A DNA stretch of 18,972 nucleotides from Phoronis ovalis (taxonomy: Eukaryota; Phoronida; Phoronidae), in the NCBI GenBank assembly GCA_028565635.1, contig JAOXYB010016787.1, forward strand, positions 1-18,972, read 5' to 3'. A program made the position numbers and the translations under genes. Positions 1-9,303 of the stretch are shown here, in pieces (within the stretch, counting starts at the first letter, position 1; the number at the start of each line of letters is the position of its first letter). Under the pieces are notes generated by a model, which searched no databases, was not told the DNA's origin, and saw only the letters and a program-made list of their open reading frames with translations.

Positions 1-1025
1 ATTCCGATACTAAGAACAGAACCTTATTTAATAAACTGGCGAAGTTGTGCATAGGAACTCTTCCCAGATCTCTAGTACGTTTGTTATTACATAGTTTTTT
101 AAATACGGTTGCTTGTTGTAACACTCAATACACAGGCCGTTCAAAATTAATACTTAGTATTCTTTTTTAAATATATAAACAAATCTGAGTTGAATGTACC
201 ATGATGATGATCAAGCTAATAACTAACACAAATGCTTACTATTAGTAAAACTATATAGTACAATGCAGTTGCTTATCACAACACAACACGCAATACACAA
301 TTTATTGGCCGTTCGTATTTAGCACTTATTGTTCTTTTTAAAAATATATAAGAAATCTGAGTTGAATGTTCTATGACGATCTAGCTAATACACGTGTTTT
401 CTATTAGTAATTTTTTTGTGGTACAGTTAATTAGAATAAAATTGATTGTTAATGCGCTAATTTCGTTGATTTTGCACAACAAAAATCTATGATGCCCAAA
501 AAACATGTTCTTTGCTTCTAAAAAAATAGAATTAATTTGAGTGCACTCTTTATTAGTTACAGTATTCTTATTATTGATTACATGAACATAAGAACCAATG
601 AGACAAAAAATTCTCTGTGATGAATAAACACCCAGTATATAAAAAAGTAAACACATGTATTAACTTTAAATGCATGAGGCATATATATATTTTAAAAAAA
701 CGAAACGAAAACATTTCTATGAAAAACAAATTATAATTTGACAACCCTGTCATTAACAATTTGCGTTTTTGATGAACCAATTTTAGTAAGGAAAATTTAT
801 GTCAGCAATTCGGTTTAATCAAATGATTTATATGTAGGCCCTTATTATGAAACGCTAAATTACAGTTTATAACTTACAATTAACTGACATATGGTAATAT
901 AAACAGTTATGACTTGTAAATAATAGGGCAATTATATTTCGTGTAATTATAAACCCACAGGTAGTGCTTTTTAATCTTACGCACTGTTGGATAAATTACC
1001 AAAGCATAATGTAAACTGTCATGGG
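1..1025. other. non-coding 5' flank
   Basis: I see no supportable gene here. Open frames on the minus strand between 381 and 780 are rich in Phe, Ile and Cys, as expected from random A+T-rich DNA, and have no recognisable motif. The only structure is the diverged tandem duplication at 108-424. The 3' end leads into the promoter of the PKI-like gene. Confidence 0.6.
108..424. repeat. diverged tandem duplication, unit about 155 bp
   Basis: Two adjacent blocks, about 108-262 and 267-424, share the same ordered landmarks. These are a GTTGCTT start, CAATACACA, GGCCGTTC, a T-run followed by AAATATATAA, AAATCTGAGTTGAATGT, AGCTAATA, CTATTAGTAA and a final GTACA. Small indels and substitutions separate the copies, so the duplication is old. 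No coding potential is shared. Exact ends are uncertain by about 10 bases. Confidence 0.7.
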
Positions 1026-1109
1026 ATTGGTTACAATTTATTTTAAATCATGATGGCATGCATGCTATTATGACGTAGGTTTCATATGATGTTTGTATTG
1101 TATATAAAA
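1026..1109 (+). promoter_or_regulatory. core promoter of the PKI-like gene (CCAAT, CRE-like, TATA)
   Basis: Three elements are spaced as in a typical RNA polymerase II promoter. An inverted CCAAT box (ATTGG) is at 1026-1030. A CRE-like TGACGTAG with the TGACG half site is at 1071-1078. TATATAAAA is at 1101-1109. Transcription would begin about 30 bases after the TATA box, near 1131-1137, where a TCAGAT sequence could be the initiator. A strong splice donor and the coding exon follow. TATA-like strings are common in A+T-rich DNA, so the case rests on the combined arrangement. Confidence 0.5.
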
Positions 1110-1131
1110 CAACGTTTTTTCTAGCATGTAT

Positions 1132-1271
1132 TAATCAGATTATTCCGCAAAACTAAAGTATAACAGGAAATTTTAAATGTAAAGAACGCAAAATTGATGC
1201 ATATTCCAAACAGTTAGGACGCTGAGCGACAACATTTGCTAGTACCGGCTAGTAGCTAAGCAAGAACAAAG
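1132..1271 (+). other. predicted non-coding exon 1 with two uORFs
   Basis: The predicted first exon ends at 1271 with AAAG|GTAAGT, a near-perfect donor. It joins the acceptor at 1548, which follows a T-rich tract ending in CCAG. The resulting 276 bp intron is 1272-1547. Read in the frame of the main CDS, exon 1 has TAA at 1257-1259, so it is untranslated leader. Two upstream ORFs are visible: a minimal start-stop (ATGTAA, 1177-1182) and a six-codon ORF at 1197-1217. Both could lower translation of the main ORF. The 5' end is inferred from the TATA box. Confidence 0.5.
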
Positions 1272-1556
1272 GTAAGTTAGAAATTGGTGTTAAAAATGTG
1301 GATTCACACGATGCGTGCATTACTATAAAGCGATTATAGGATACATATAATACCCCATAGCATAACCATATTGATGTACTTTAAAAGAAAATAAAATGTA
1401 GTTCTAGTGCAACATGGTATTGAAATTATGAAACAAACTTGCTTTTCTGTAAAGTTCCGGGGTGAAGTCCCGTAAAAAACAGTCGTGTGAAAAGAATCAA
1501 CAGTTTAAGCAAATATTTTAGTCTCTGCATGCGTTTTTTTATTCCAGATCGTGTAC

Positions 1557-2000
1557 ATGGAACAAACGTTTTCCACTTTTGAGAAATGTCAAACTCATGT
1601 TAAATCGGGGATAAGCAAGCCAATACAAATTTTGAATCAAGGCAAGTTAGGCGTTTCACCGAATCCCTCTCGCATAGACATAGATAAACGTCGACGTAAC
1701 GCCTGGTACGACATATTTGACGGCTTGGACAAGGAAAAGATGTCGGTATTTGCAGCATTTAATAAAAAAGACATTGCTGATCGTACGCAAATTGAAAGAA
1801 GAAATGGTTTATCTAACATATATGAGGATATTGGTGTGTCGGAGAACTATGTGTATATATTAACTTTTAAAAAGCAACAGATTGACCGTCCTACTGTAGT
1901 TGAGAAAACGTGTTATAAAAAACGACGAAACGGATTACCTGACATTTATGAGGAAATAAGTTCTTTTGACGTAATACGGCTGCAGGACATGGTTCACTGA
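1557..2000 (+). CDS. PKI-like protein with three PKA pseudosubstrate modules
   Basis: This is a 147-residue soluble protein with no signal peptide or membrane segment. Three modules share R-R-N-(A/G)-(W/L)-x-(D/N)-I-(F/Y)-(D/E): residues 46-55 (RRNAWYDIFD), 81-90 (RRNGLSNIYE) and 123-132 (RRNGLPDIYE). The first eight positions match the inhibitory segment of cAMP-dependent protein kinase inhibitor (PKI), known as RRNA-I/L/V-x-DI. PKI binds the PKA catalytic subunit as a pseudosubstrate and promotes its nuclear export. The would-be phospho-site is Ala49, Gly84 or Gly126, none phosphorylatable; P+1 is hydrophobic in all. Before module 2, D72-I73 sit where PKI has Asp9-Phe10, the extra kinase contact. 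Residues 134-142 (ISSFDVIRL) fit a CRM1 export signal, in the PKI order. Vertebrate PKIs have one module in about 75 residues. ATG 1557 is chosen because the frame upstream runs into the acceptor and then a stop in exon 1. Family assignment is by motif only. Confidence 0.72.
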   Translation: MEQTFSTFEKCQTHVKSGISKPIQILNQGKLGVSPNPSRIDIDKRRRNAWYDIFDGLDKEKMSVFAAFNKKDIADRTQIERRNGLSNIYEDIGVSENYVYILTFKKQQIDRPTVVEKTCYKKRRNGLPDIYEEISSFDVIRLQDMVH

Positions 2001-2142
2001 GTTTTATTTACAACGCTTACTCCAAACTTCGCTAGGGGACGCACGTATTCATATGTCTGACGTCATGGGGTGTGACAACGTTTCCCTAAGTGTTTCTTGT
2101 AAATTAACTATTTTTCTTTTTATAAACACAAACAATACTAGC

Positions 2143-2148
2143 AATAAA
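2143..2148 (+). terminator. AATAAA polyadenylation signal of the PKI-like gene
   Basis: The first canonical AATAAA after the stop codon lies about 140 bases downstream, a normal 3'UTR length for a compact gene. A full CRE palindrome (TGACGTCA, 2058-2065) falls inside the predicted 3'UTR. A+T-rich background makes single AATAAA hits weak evidence. Confidence 0.5.
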
Positions 2149-4940
2149 CTGGGTCAGTAAATCATTTACTGGTATCAGCAATGTGCAATTATAAAATATA
2201 TCATAGATATGGTTAATTCGATCTAAATTATTTTTTAAAACTCATGCATATATAATATAGATTCCATTATGATTCATTAATATTATCCGCCTTTATGTAT
2301 ATTATCATACATTGCATACGTATCGATGCGACGTCTATATAGTATTATACTGCATGTACATTTACACGTGTATGAAAAATTGTTATCATGAATTGTTGGA
2401 AATAATAAAACCGGATAAAAATATTTGTTTATTAATACGTATGTATTAATTTTTTATTTAAGGTAAATATTATATATTTTTATGATCACTTCAACACTTT
2501 GTTATAATATTTGAGATAATTCCAGAAATGACATCATCATATTCGTTGCCCGGGATTAGTTGAATGAGTTGGCTGTATAAAAAGCTTATGTCCTTGAGTC
2601 TTTATGGAAATGTTAACACCTAATTGCTTAGAATTATAACGAATCTACAAGATTGATTGAATAGGTTATATGGTGGTTTCTTGGTTTTGATTATATGCAC
2701 TTGTTGCCAATAAAGAAAAATCAAAGTAAAACAATGTAGTATTCTTAAACAAAGATACGAGGAATTAAAGAATTCAGAGTGCGGTTTGGTTAGTGACGTC
2801 ATATGCAATCTTTTTATTTTATTACGTCATCGCCATTAGGTTCCGTTATCACCCACATTTAGCCGTATCTAAAGAATATGTACTTTATGATTGCCGTAAA
2901 TAGCTGGAGGCTTAACAAAACAACGCAGTAACAAAAGAGATACGTTTATGCAAGATTATTACATTACAATCAAACTACTACAATTAGCATTGAATACAAT
3001 TAATAAAACCAACAGTATAAATGAAGATAGTCAAGACCTTGCCTTTAACAAAATAAATTTTAAAAAAGTATTTGTAAAATATTTTTCATGTAATAAAGCA
3101 TAAACTTAAATAATAGTTTTTTATACAATATAGCACTATTTGTTTAAATAAATATAATATAAGTAATATGAAAATAGCTTGTTTTGCTTAGTTTTGTACG
3201 GATTATTCACACAAATGAGAAATTATATATAGATGAACCTGATGCCGAAATCTTATTAATCATTGCACAGAATTTAATGCAAATCAAACATTAAACAAAT
3301 ATAAATTTAAAAAATTAAATTTGCCATTCTGTGCCCGAATAAAAAAAACAGATAACCAACGGCACAATTTGATCAATCCCATGCTTCATTCACGTATACT
3401 GTATTAGACTGACCTCAGTCCCTTTTGAGTGTTTTTAAACTGTATTCAGCCGTTACAACTTGTCAAAATGTTCTTTTTTTTTTTTTAGTTTACACCATTA
3501 TCAAATGTATACCAAAATAGCATATATTAACTAAAGCAAGTATTGACACCTTTTAGGAACTATTCTTGCTGCTCTTAAGTGTAATATTATACAACCAGAG
3601 ATTATAATATTTTACAATAAATGATATTACAATAATAATATGCAGAAAACAGTCTGGACTATAGCCTAATACTGTATGTAATTGGGATGTAATTCCACGC
3701 TCTGGTTCAGCTGGCGGGTAAGTGTATGTGCCCCTTGCATGTAAAATGCACCTTCACTGTATAATTGTTTACAATTTATTAAGTTGGGTATTACCTTTGG
3801 GTACAATCTATTCCCAGATGAGCTTATACTTTGGTTCAAGCTAAAATTTGCGTAATTAGATGGATGGATAACACAATTTTGAGAAAAATACTTGGTGAAA
3901 GTTAATTCTAAAAAAAACATTTTTCACGACTGCTGCATGAATGTCGGATATCGGATAAAATTCATTTTTTGTAAAATTATAATTTCAGCACCTCTGCAGA
4001 TACAAAGTTGAAACATGGCCAAAATGTAATTTTTAAAGATAATTTTGGACAAAAGCTTTCCTAATTCACACTTTATTATGATTATTAGCCTGCATTGCGT
4101 TTAAACATTTGTGTTGCATAAGCTCTGAAACGTCTAGTACACTTACTGCAAGAACATGGAACCACTCGCACAAATATCACCTAAGAGGTGAGTCGGTACA
4201 GCAATGACGTCACATATCACATGCATGCTAACAAGGGCCGTGGCTAACGTCAGAGCAGCAGGTTTTTCGGCTTGTTACAATTTTGTATTAAAGTAATATA
4301 AACCAGACACGCATTTCATCCCTGGAGGTACTTGTCCAAAAATGTTGATAGAGGTGTCCGACTCGGGGTAAAAAACCCTGTCCTGTGGTAAATAATGGTC
4401 ATCAAAAATATAGCGTGATAAAAGAACACAAAAAATATACCTTGTAAATAGTTCTCTCAAAATATATAACCTTAATTAAATTATATACATAATTATAATT
4501 GTATATAATATACATAATTACATATATTAAATTTACAGAGATTAATTTTGTATCCGTAGTAAATGCCTTTTCAAAGAAATTCACACCCTGTAATAAATGA
4601 GTATTCTTTGAAAATATATCCTGTGGTAAATAAGGTTTTGTGAATCATAAAACACACGAATATAGTGACTTTGAATGTCAGTAGTCTCTCCCCTGGGTAT
4701 GGTTTTTGTATGCACGACGTACAGCACATATATGTCAGACAAGGATGTGGAACTAATCAAAGGTCTGTTAACAGAGTAGTTTCCGTTTTTAAAGTATTTA
4801 TAACCGCTTGTATATAGCCTATTGGAAGTGTATATTCACAAAAAACATTTTTCAGAAACGCAATTGTTTGTAGGAAAATATAAAACACAAGCTATTCGTC
4901 AAAGCAAGTTTATTTGTTATGCATACATCTAATCATATCT
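2149..4940. other. gene-free stretch
   Basis: No coding region can be supported on either strand. Short open frames at 2620-2808, 3666-3920 and 4275-4584 (minus) show no motif, no plausible gene boundaries and A+T-driven composition. Full CRE palindromes (TGACGTCA) occur at 2794-2801 and 4205-4212. A TATA-like TATAAAAAG is at 2576-2584 with no ORF behind it. An ATG in good context at 4156 runs into a consensus donor (AG|GTGAGT) at 4188, but I could not find a partner exon. Confidence 0.5.
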
Positions 4941-4959
4941 ACACTATACAACTATATGA

Positions 4960-5210
4960 CGAAGGCCGCCTTTTATGTTTGTTCGCAATGTCCAGCCGGC
5001 CCAGTCTGGGTCTCTGTGTGGTCTACCGTTCGACGTGACCTCGGTCGGGGACGTGACGGCCCCGCTTCATCCTTGCGTTGCGCTTTTCTCTTCCTTCAAT
5101 CTGTTGAATTAATCATCGATGCCATGGGCACCTGCTGTCCAGCTGTTGCATGGTTATAGCGGTGTGTGTCACCTGCTGTCCAGCTGTTGCATGGTTATAG
5201 CGGTGTGTGT
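4960..5210. repeat. G+C-rich patch ending in a 41 bp tandem duplication
   Basis: About 4960-5100 is clearly richer in G, C and CpG than its surroundings. It leads into an exact 41 bp direct duplication, 5129-5169 and 5170-5210, beginning CACCTGCTGTCCAGC and ending GGTGTGTGT. The open frame across it on the plus strand (to 5159) gives no protein family I know. A relic of a short interspersed element or other transposon is possible, but no clear pol III A/B box pair or terminal repeat is visible. Confidence 0.6.
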
Positions 5211-6329
5211 CAGTTCTAATCGCGCTTACTGTTTATTATAAAAAAATAAAACTTATTTTAATTATATAGCTTTAATTATTATAGGTTTTGGGGATTTGAT
5301 GTATTTTTAATTTTAGGTTTGTTTAACTTTCAAAATTACGGCTCGTAATTTATAGGTATAGTTAACTTTATCAAATAATTTCACATGTAAACTTGATTAG
5401 AATGGTAAGTAGTTATTCATCCATCCCAGCGGATGATTAATTTCCATTAATTTTATACAGATGATATACACCCACTGATGACAGCTCGTCCGGGTGTAGG
5501 TATATTGTTTTTCCTGCTTTTGGCTATTCTTTACGCAGTGGACTAGCATTCAGTTTAATAGTAAAAGTTATCACCTCGACATTGATATCCGAATCGTGCA
5601 AGTATAATATTTTTCCTGTTTATGTTTTGTAAACAAGAATATCTATCAAAATTCCTAGCGAATGTAAATATTATAGTGAAAAATAGCAATATTGTGACAA
5701 ATTGATACTATATCAAATGGGCGGCCTACTCCACATAATGCTGACATACTCCTTGTTAATCTATTGTTATACATTTCTCGTATAGCATCCGTAATTAAGC
5801 ACTATAAACTACGTAAAGTTCAACATGTCGAAAAGTATATTGCACCGCACGTCTGCAGTCTATAGGACGGCTAGGCAAAAGTACGAATGAAGTACTGATG
5901 TGGTACTTAAATACTAGTAATTTATTCCATATTTTTGAGGCGTGGTTTTTTTATTTTTGCATTTTTTCTAATGTCAACATGTACACTTTCTACAAAAAGC
6001 AAAAACATTCCTATTTCAAAATTATCGAAATTTGAGTTCGGTCTATGTGCCACTGGAATAGTGTCAATCTTGGGCGATGGGTATGGTGGCCCTGAACGAC
6101 TGTCCTTCAGTTGGTGCACATTTATTTAGCATTTTGCATTTGTCATAGAGTTTAAAATTCATAACTTTTGACGACTTAGGTAGCTGAACCACTACCATTA
6201 AAAAATCTCAGTAAAGTTAGAATGAAGTTTTAAATACAAAATTAAGTTTTCCTCGCATAATAGTTGTTGCGCACATTTGGCGATGACTCCGTATATATGG
6301 CACTCTTTAGATTTCGGAGATAAAAGTAC
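5211..6329. other. gene-free stretch
   Basis: No supportable gene. Overlapping open frames on both strands at about 5922-6129 (around 65 codons each) have no motif I can assign; a transposon fragment cannot be excluded. A 21-codon ORF in fair context (5825-5890) is too short to judge. Confidence 0.45.
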
Positions 6330-6625
6330 CAGGCCTACCTACTAACCAGCGTAGACTCGAACTGTCCATCCGCACTCTCGCAACTGTTTCATACCATTCG
6401 AATGCACCGAAATTCTTGCTTACTCGAACACTTGTCGAACAGCAGGTCCGAGTCTTCGGAAATCTGTACGAGTTCCTGGCAACTTGTGCCAGTCTACGGA
6501 AACGACGGTTCGAGTAGCAGGAATGAGTCGGTGTGAAACCCGGAAAAAGGGTTCGAATGGTAGGAAACAGCTAGATGCGAGAGTGCGGACTGGCGATTCA
6601 AGTCTACGCTGGTTAAATAGGCCTG
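6330..6625. mobile_element. fold-back element: long imperfect inverted repeat
   Basis: The left arm starts with CAGGCCTA and the right arm ends with TAGGCCTG. Reading inward from each end, the arms share in the same order AACCAGCGTAGACT, TCCGCACTCTCGCA, CTGTTTC, TACCATTCGAA, CACCGA and CTCGAAC. The paired length is over 100 bases per side, with small indels and an extra ~20 bases in the right arm, leaving a central loop near 6440-6500. AAAGTAC occurs just outside both ends (6323-6329 and 6632-6638), a possible target-site duplication. The minus-strand open frame here is a by-product of the repeat. This fits a fold-back MITE or a source of hairpin RNA. Confidence 0.75.
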
Positions 6626-8998
6626 AATACGAAAGTACAATCCGTGATAGAGGTAGATAATCGGAAAAATAATAAAATAACATTTAAGTTTAATTGTTTT
6701 TAACTAAATGGTTTATGTGTTTTATCGAACATACATAGCTGTAAAATCGGAGCATATAACTCATTCACAACAACTTGCTTGGATACAGGAAATATTTTAT
6801 TAAACTTGTTCTCTTATTATTTCCTACGTAATCCCCGGCCGTGTAATAATGATCCTTGATAATTACTCTTATTTAATGTTTCTTGTGCATGCGATAGTTT
6901 ATATGAAATACAATTGAAGTGACAAATGTTTATGTTAATAATTAGGTTGACGTTTCGTGATAATTATTTTCTGTCACTTATTCGAATAATTATACCTCGT
7001 TTCTGCAGTCGTCCGATTTTTCCTGCAAAACTTAGGACCAAAAACTATAAACAACTAAATACCGCCTGGTGGACATTTTGTGAATCACAACAAGGAAAAT
7101 CATAACTTCCGCGAATCAATTTTTGATAATAATGCATTCAGAATTGTATTAATATTGTACTCACTTGAAATAACAGGGATAGAGGAAGGTGACTGCATGC
7201 TCACTATATGTACTCACTGGTATCATATTTCGTGAGTATTATAACTAAAACGATACATAACTTAAATTTTGTTATAAAAATATTCAATGAATCTTACGGC
7301 TAAGGGTTTAATGAAAGCATAACAAAATTTTACTTCGAATTATTACCATGTCGTGCACATTGACATGAATGCATCCATTTTTAAAAATCCCATTTACATT
7401 ATTAAAGGTCAATTAATTTTATATAGATTTGCACTGCGCAGTAGCTTACAGTATTAATTACTTCCTCTAGCTGAAGTTTGGTGGTGAATTATGAACCAAG
7501 CAGGTTTGCTTGGCCTTGGACTACTTTTATAATACGTAACTATATACTTAATCAAATCTCATGTTTTTGTTTTTATTTAATCAGTTATTGTATGCTTTGT
7601 CGTAAATAGTATTGATTAATTATAATCATGCAGTACTTCTTCCGAGGAAAGACCGGAAGCATGATAATGAGAATTTTATGATAAAAGCGATGTTGGAATC
7701 TAATTAACTGTGCTGCTGGCGACATCCTGTGGCAAAGTGTGATACTGTTTACATGTAGATGATGCTAAATAGCTAGGTTGCTCTTGTTTTGCTAATCTTG
7801 AAAAAATATATTATATAGAAATGTTTTTACTTTTTATAAGGCGCCTGTATTCCTAAAGTAACTCATACCCCGGGCCCATACCCAGTAACTCATACCCCGG
7901 GCCCATACCCAGTATTCTTAAATGTTTAAAGAAAAGTGTACTGTAGGTAAAGCTCGCCTGGAGACTCTGTAATCGCTTCTATAATATGAGAATTAATTAC
8001 CTTTAAGACTAAAAATATAATTAACCTCTTCTCGGGGATATATTGGCACCAGTATGTTTTACGTTTAGCCTTTAGTTTAAAAAGCGTCTAGTATTCTGTA
8101 ACCAAAGTTATTTCAACAGGTCACGGAAAACCAAAGAAGGTATATCCTGTTTTTTTACTTCCGGCAAGAATTTTAAAGGCTTGCGGTCACACTATATACC
8201 ACAAAGCAAAAGTGTAAATGAAGCATCATTATATTCTAAAATAAAGCTGCAGAAAAATAGAAGTACACTACAACTATGCACTGCATTGTTTTATTTCATT
8301 TGTTGTGTTTTAGAAACATTAGCTTTAACTTCGTAAAATACAAAACCAGATCTAATTAGTCCAATCACTGTACTAAGTTAATATGACGCTGATTAGTTTT
8401 ATACGTGTAGATATGCACGGATCTGATCAAGGAACTGATGCTCGTGTATAAAACACAATAAGGGATGAAATTTCTTGTTACGTCATTATTAAGTAAGTTA
8501 TATAACTAACTTAAAGATTTATGGAAACTTATTTATTTTAGTTGCTTTGGTTTCATCGTTATCTAAAGCGTACAAAACTAAAATCACAAATTCAGCAAAT
8601 TCATACTGTGTTTTTGAGCTTGTGAAAAGATTTCCGATACACTTAGAAATTTCTGGATGACAGAATTTTTTAATAAATAAATAAATTGCGTCTTCCGATT
8701 GTCTTTGCTCCTACAATTCTCTTGCTTCACAGTCAGTTATACTTGCAATTATATTTAATGTTTCCTTTGGGAATATTCATAGTCTCTAATTTGATTGAGC
8801 GTTTTAAATGTTATAATATAATGGACTGGTTACCATAGCAATTAAAACTTCAACCACGTCTAAATCCTGATGAATCTTAATATAATTTGTTTTATTAAAA
8901 CATGCATATTTAGATTATGCGATCGGGACAAAATGCACGATAGTCGAAGACTTGTTCTCAATACAGAAGACTATTTTTAATACTGGTAGTCAGCTTTT
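6626..8998. other. gene-free stretch
   Basis: No ORF of note and no recognisable domain on either strand. The only structure I see is the 27 bp tandem duplication at 7857-7910. A weak CTCF-like string near 7717-7730 has two departures from the consensus. Confidence 0.5.
7857..7910. repeat. exact 27 bp tandem duplication
   Basis: 7857-7883 and 7884-7910 are identical copies of a 27 bp unit containing ACCCCGGGCCCATACCC; a further AGTA begins a third, truncated copy. The unit is G+C-rich in an A+T-rich setting and contains the palindrome CCCGGG. It may be a young minisatellite. Confidence 0.85.
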
Positions 8999-9004
8999 TT
9001 TATT
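8999..9004 (-). terminator. candidate polyadenylation signal for the 415-residue gene
   Basis: AATAAA on the minus strand, about 300 bases after the stop codon at 9304. It is the nearest canonical signal I noticed on that strand. Support is weak because of base composition. Confidence 0.3.
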
Positions 9005-9303
9005 GTAACTACAGGCTCCAAAATATTGATTCCTTTGCAATGTAATTATGTGACTGGCTATGTGAAATTATAGGAGCATAAATTATGTATCACTGTCTTT
9101 CAAGTTTGCTTTTTAGCATTTAAAACAACAACACTAAGATTCGCATTACTGTAGAAACCATTAAAACATTATGTGACGTTGACTGCATGCAGTATTTTCA
9201 GTATTATCCGTTTTTTTTAAAGATGGCGTACCAATTAACCGTATATATCATTCACGGTGTTGCACCAAGTTTTATAGATTAAATGAGGCATGATCCTGTC
9301 CTA

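Noticed and set aside
536-550. 15-base string with the palindrome GAGTGCACTC, also at 10777-10791
   Set aside because: A 15-base repeat in 19 kb of biased sequence is within what chance can give, and the two contexts share nothing else.
1779-1880. Tyrosine motifs of the PKI-like protein as an ITAM
   Set aside because: YEDI and YVYI are five residues apart, short of the usual six to eight, and the protein has no membrane segment.
2576-2584. TATAAAAAG as a possible promoter
   Set aside because: Only a ten-codon ORF follows and no initiator or exon is recognisable.
4156-4187. ATG in strong context running 32 bases into a consensus donor (AG|GTGAGT)
   Set aside because: Looks like a first coding exon (MEPLAQISPK...), but I found no downstream exon in the needed phase, so it is not called.
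5825-5890. 21-residue ORF MSKSILHRTSAVYRTARQKY...
   Set aside because: Start context is fair, but such short ORFs arise by chance and nothing else supports it.
5922-6129. Overlapping open frames of about 65 codons on both strands
   Set aside because: No motif or family resemblance on either strand, one starts only with GTG, and there is no clear promoter or splice context. A transposon scrap remains possible.
6420-6683. 87-codon minus-strand frame
   Set aside because: It lies mostly within the fold-back element and its residues follow the repeat; not a gene.
7717-7730. Second CTCF-like site (GCGACATCCTGTGG)
   Set aside because: Two departures from the core consensus, so too weak to call.
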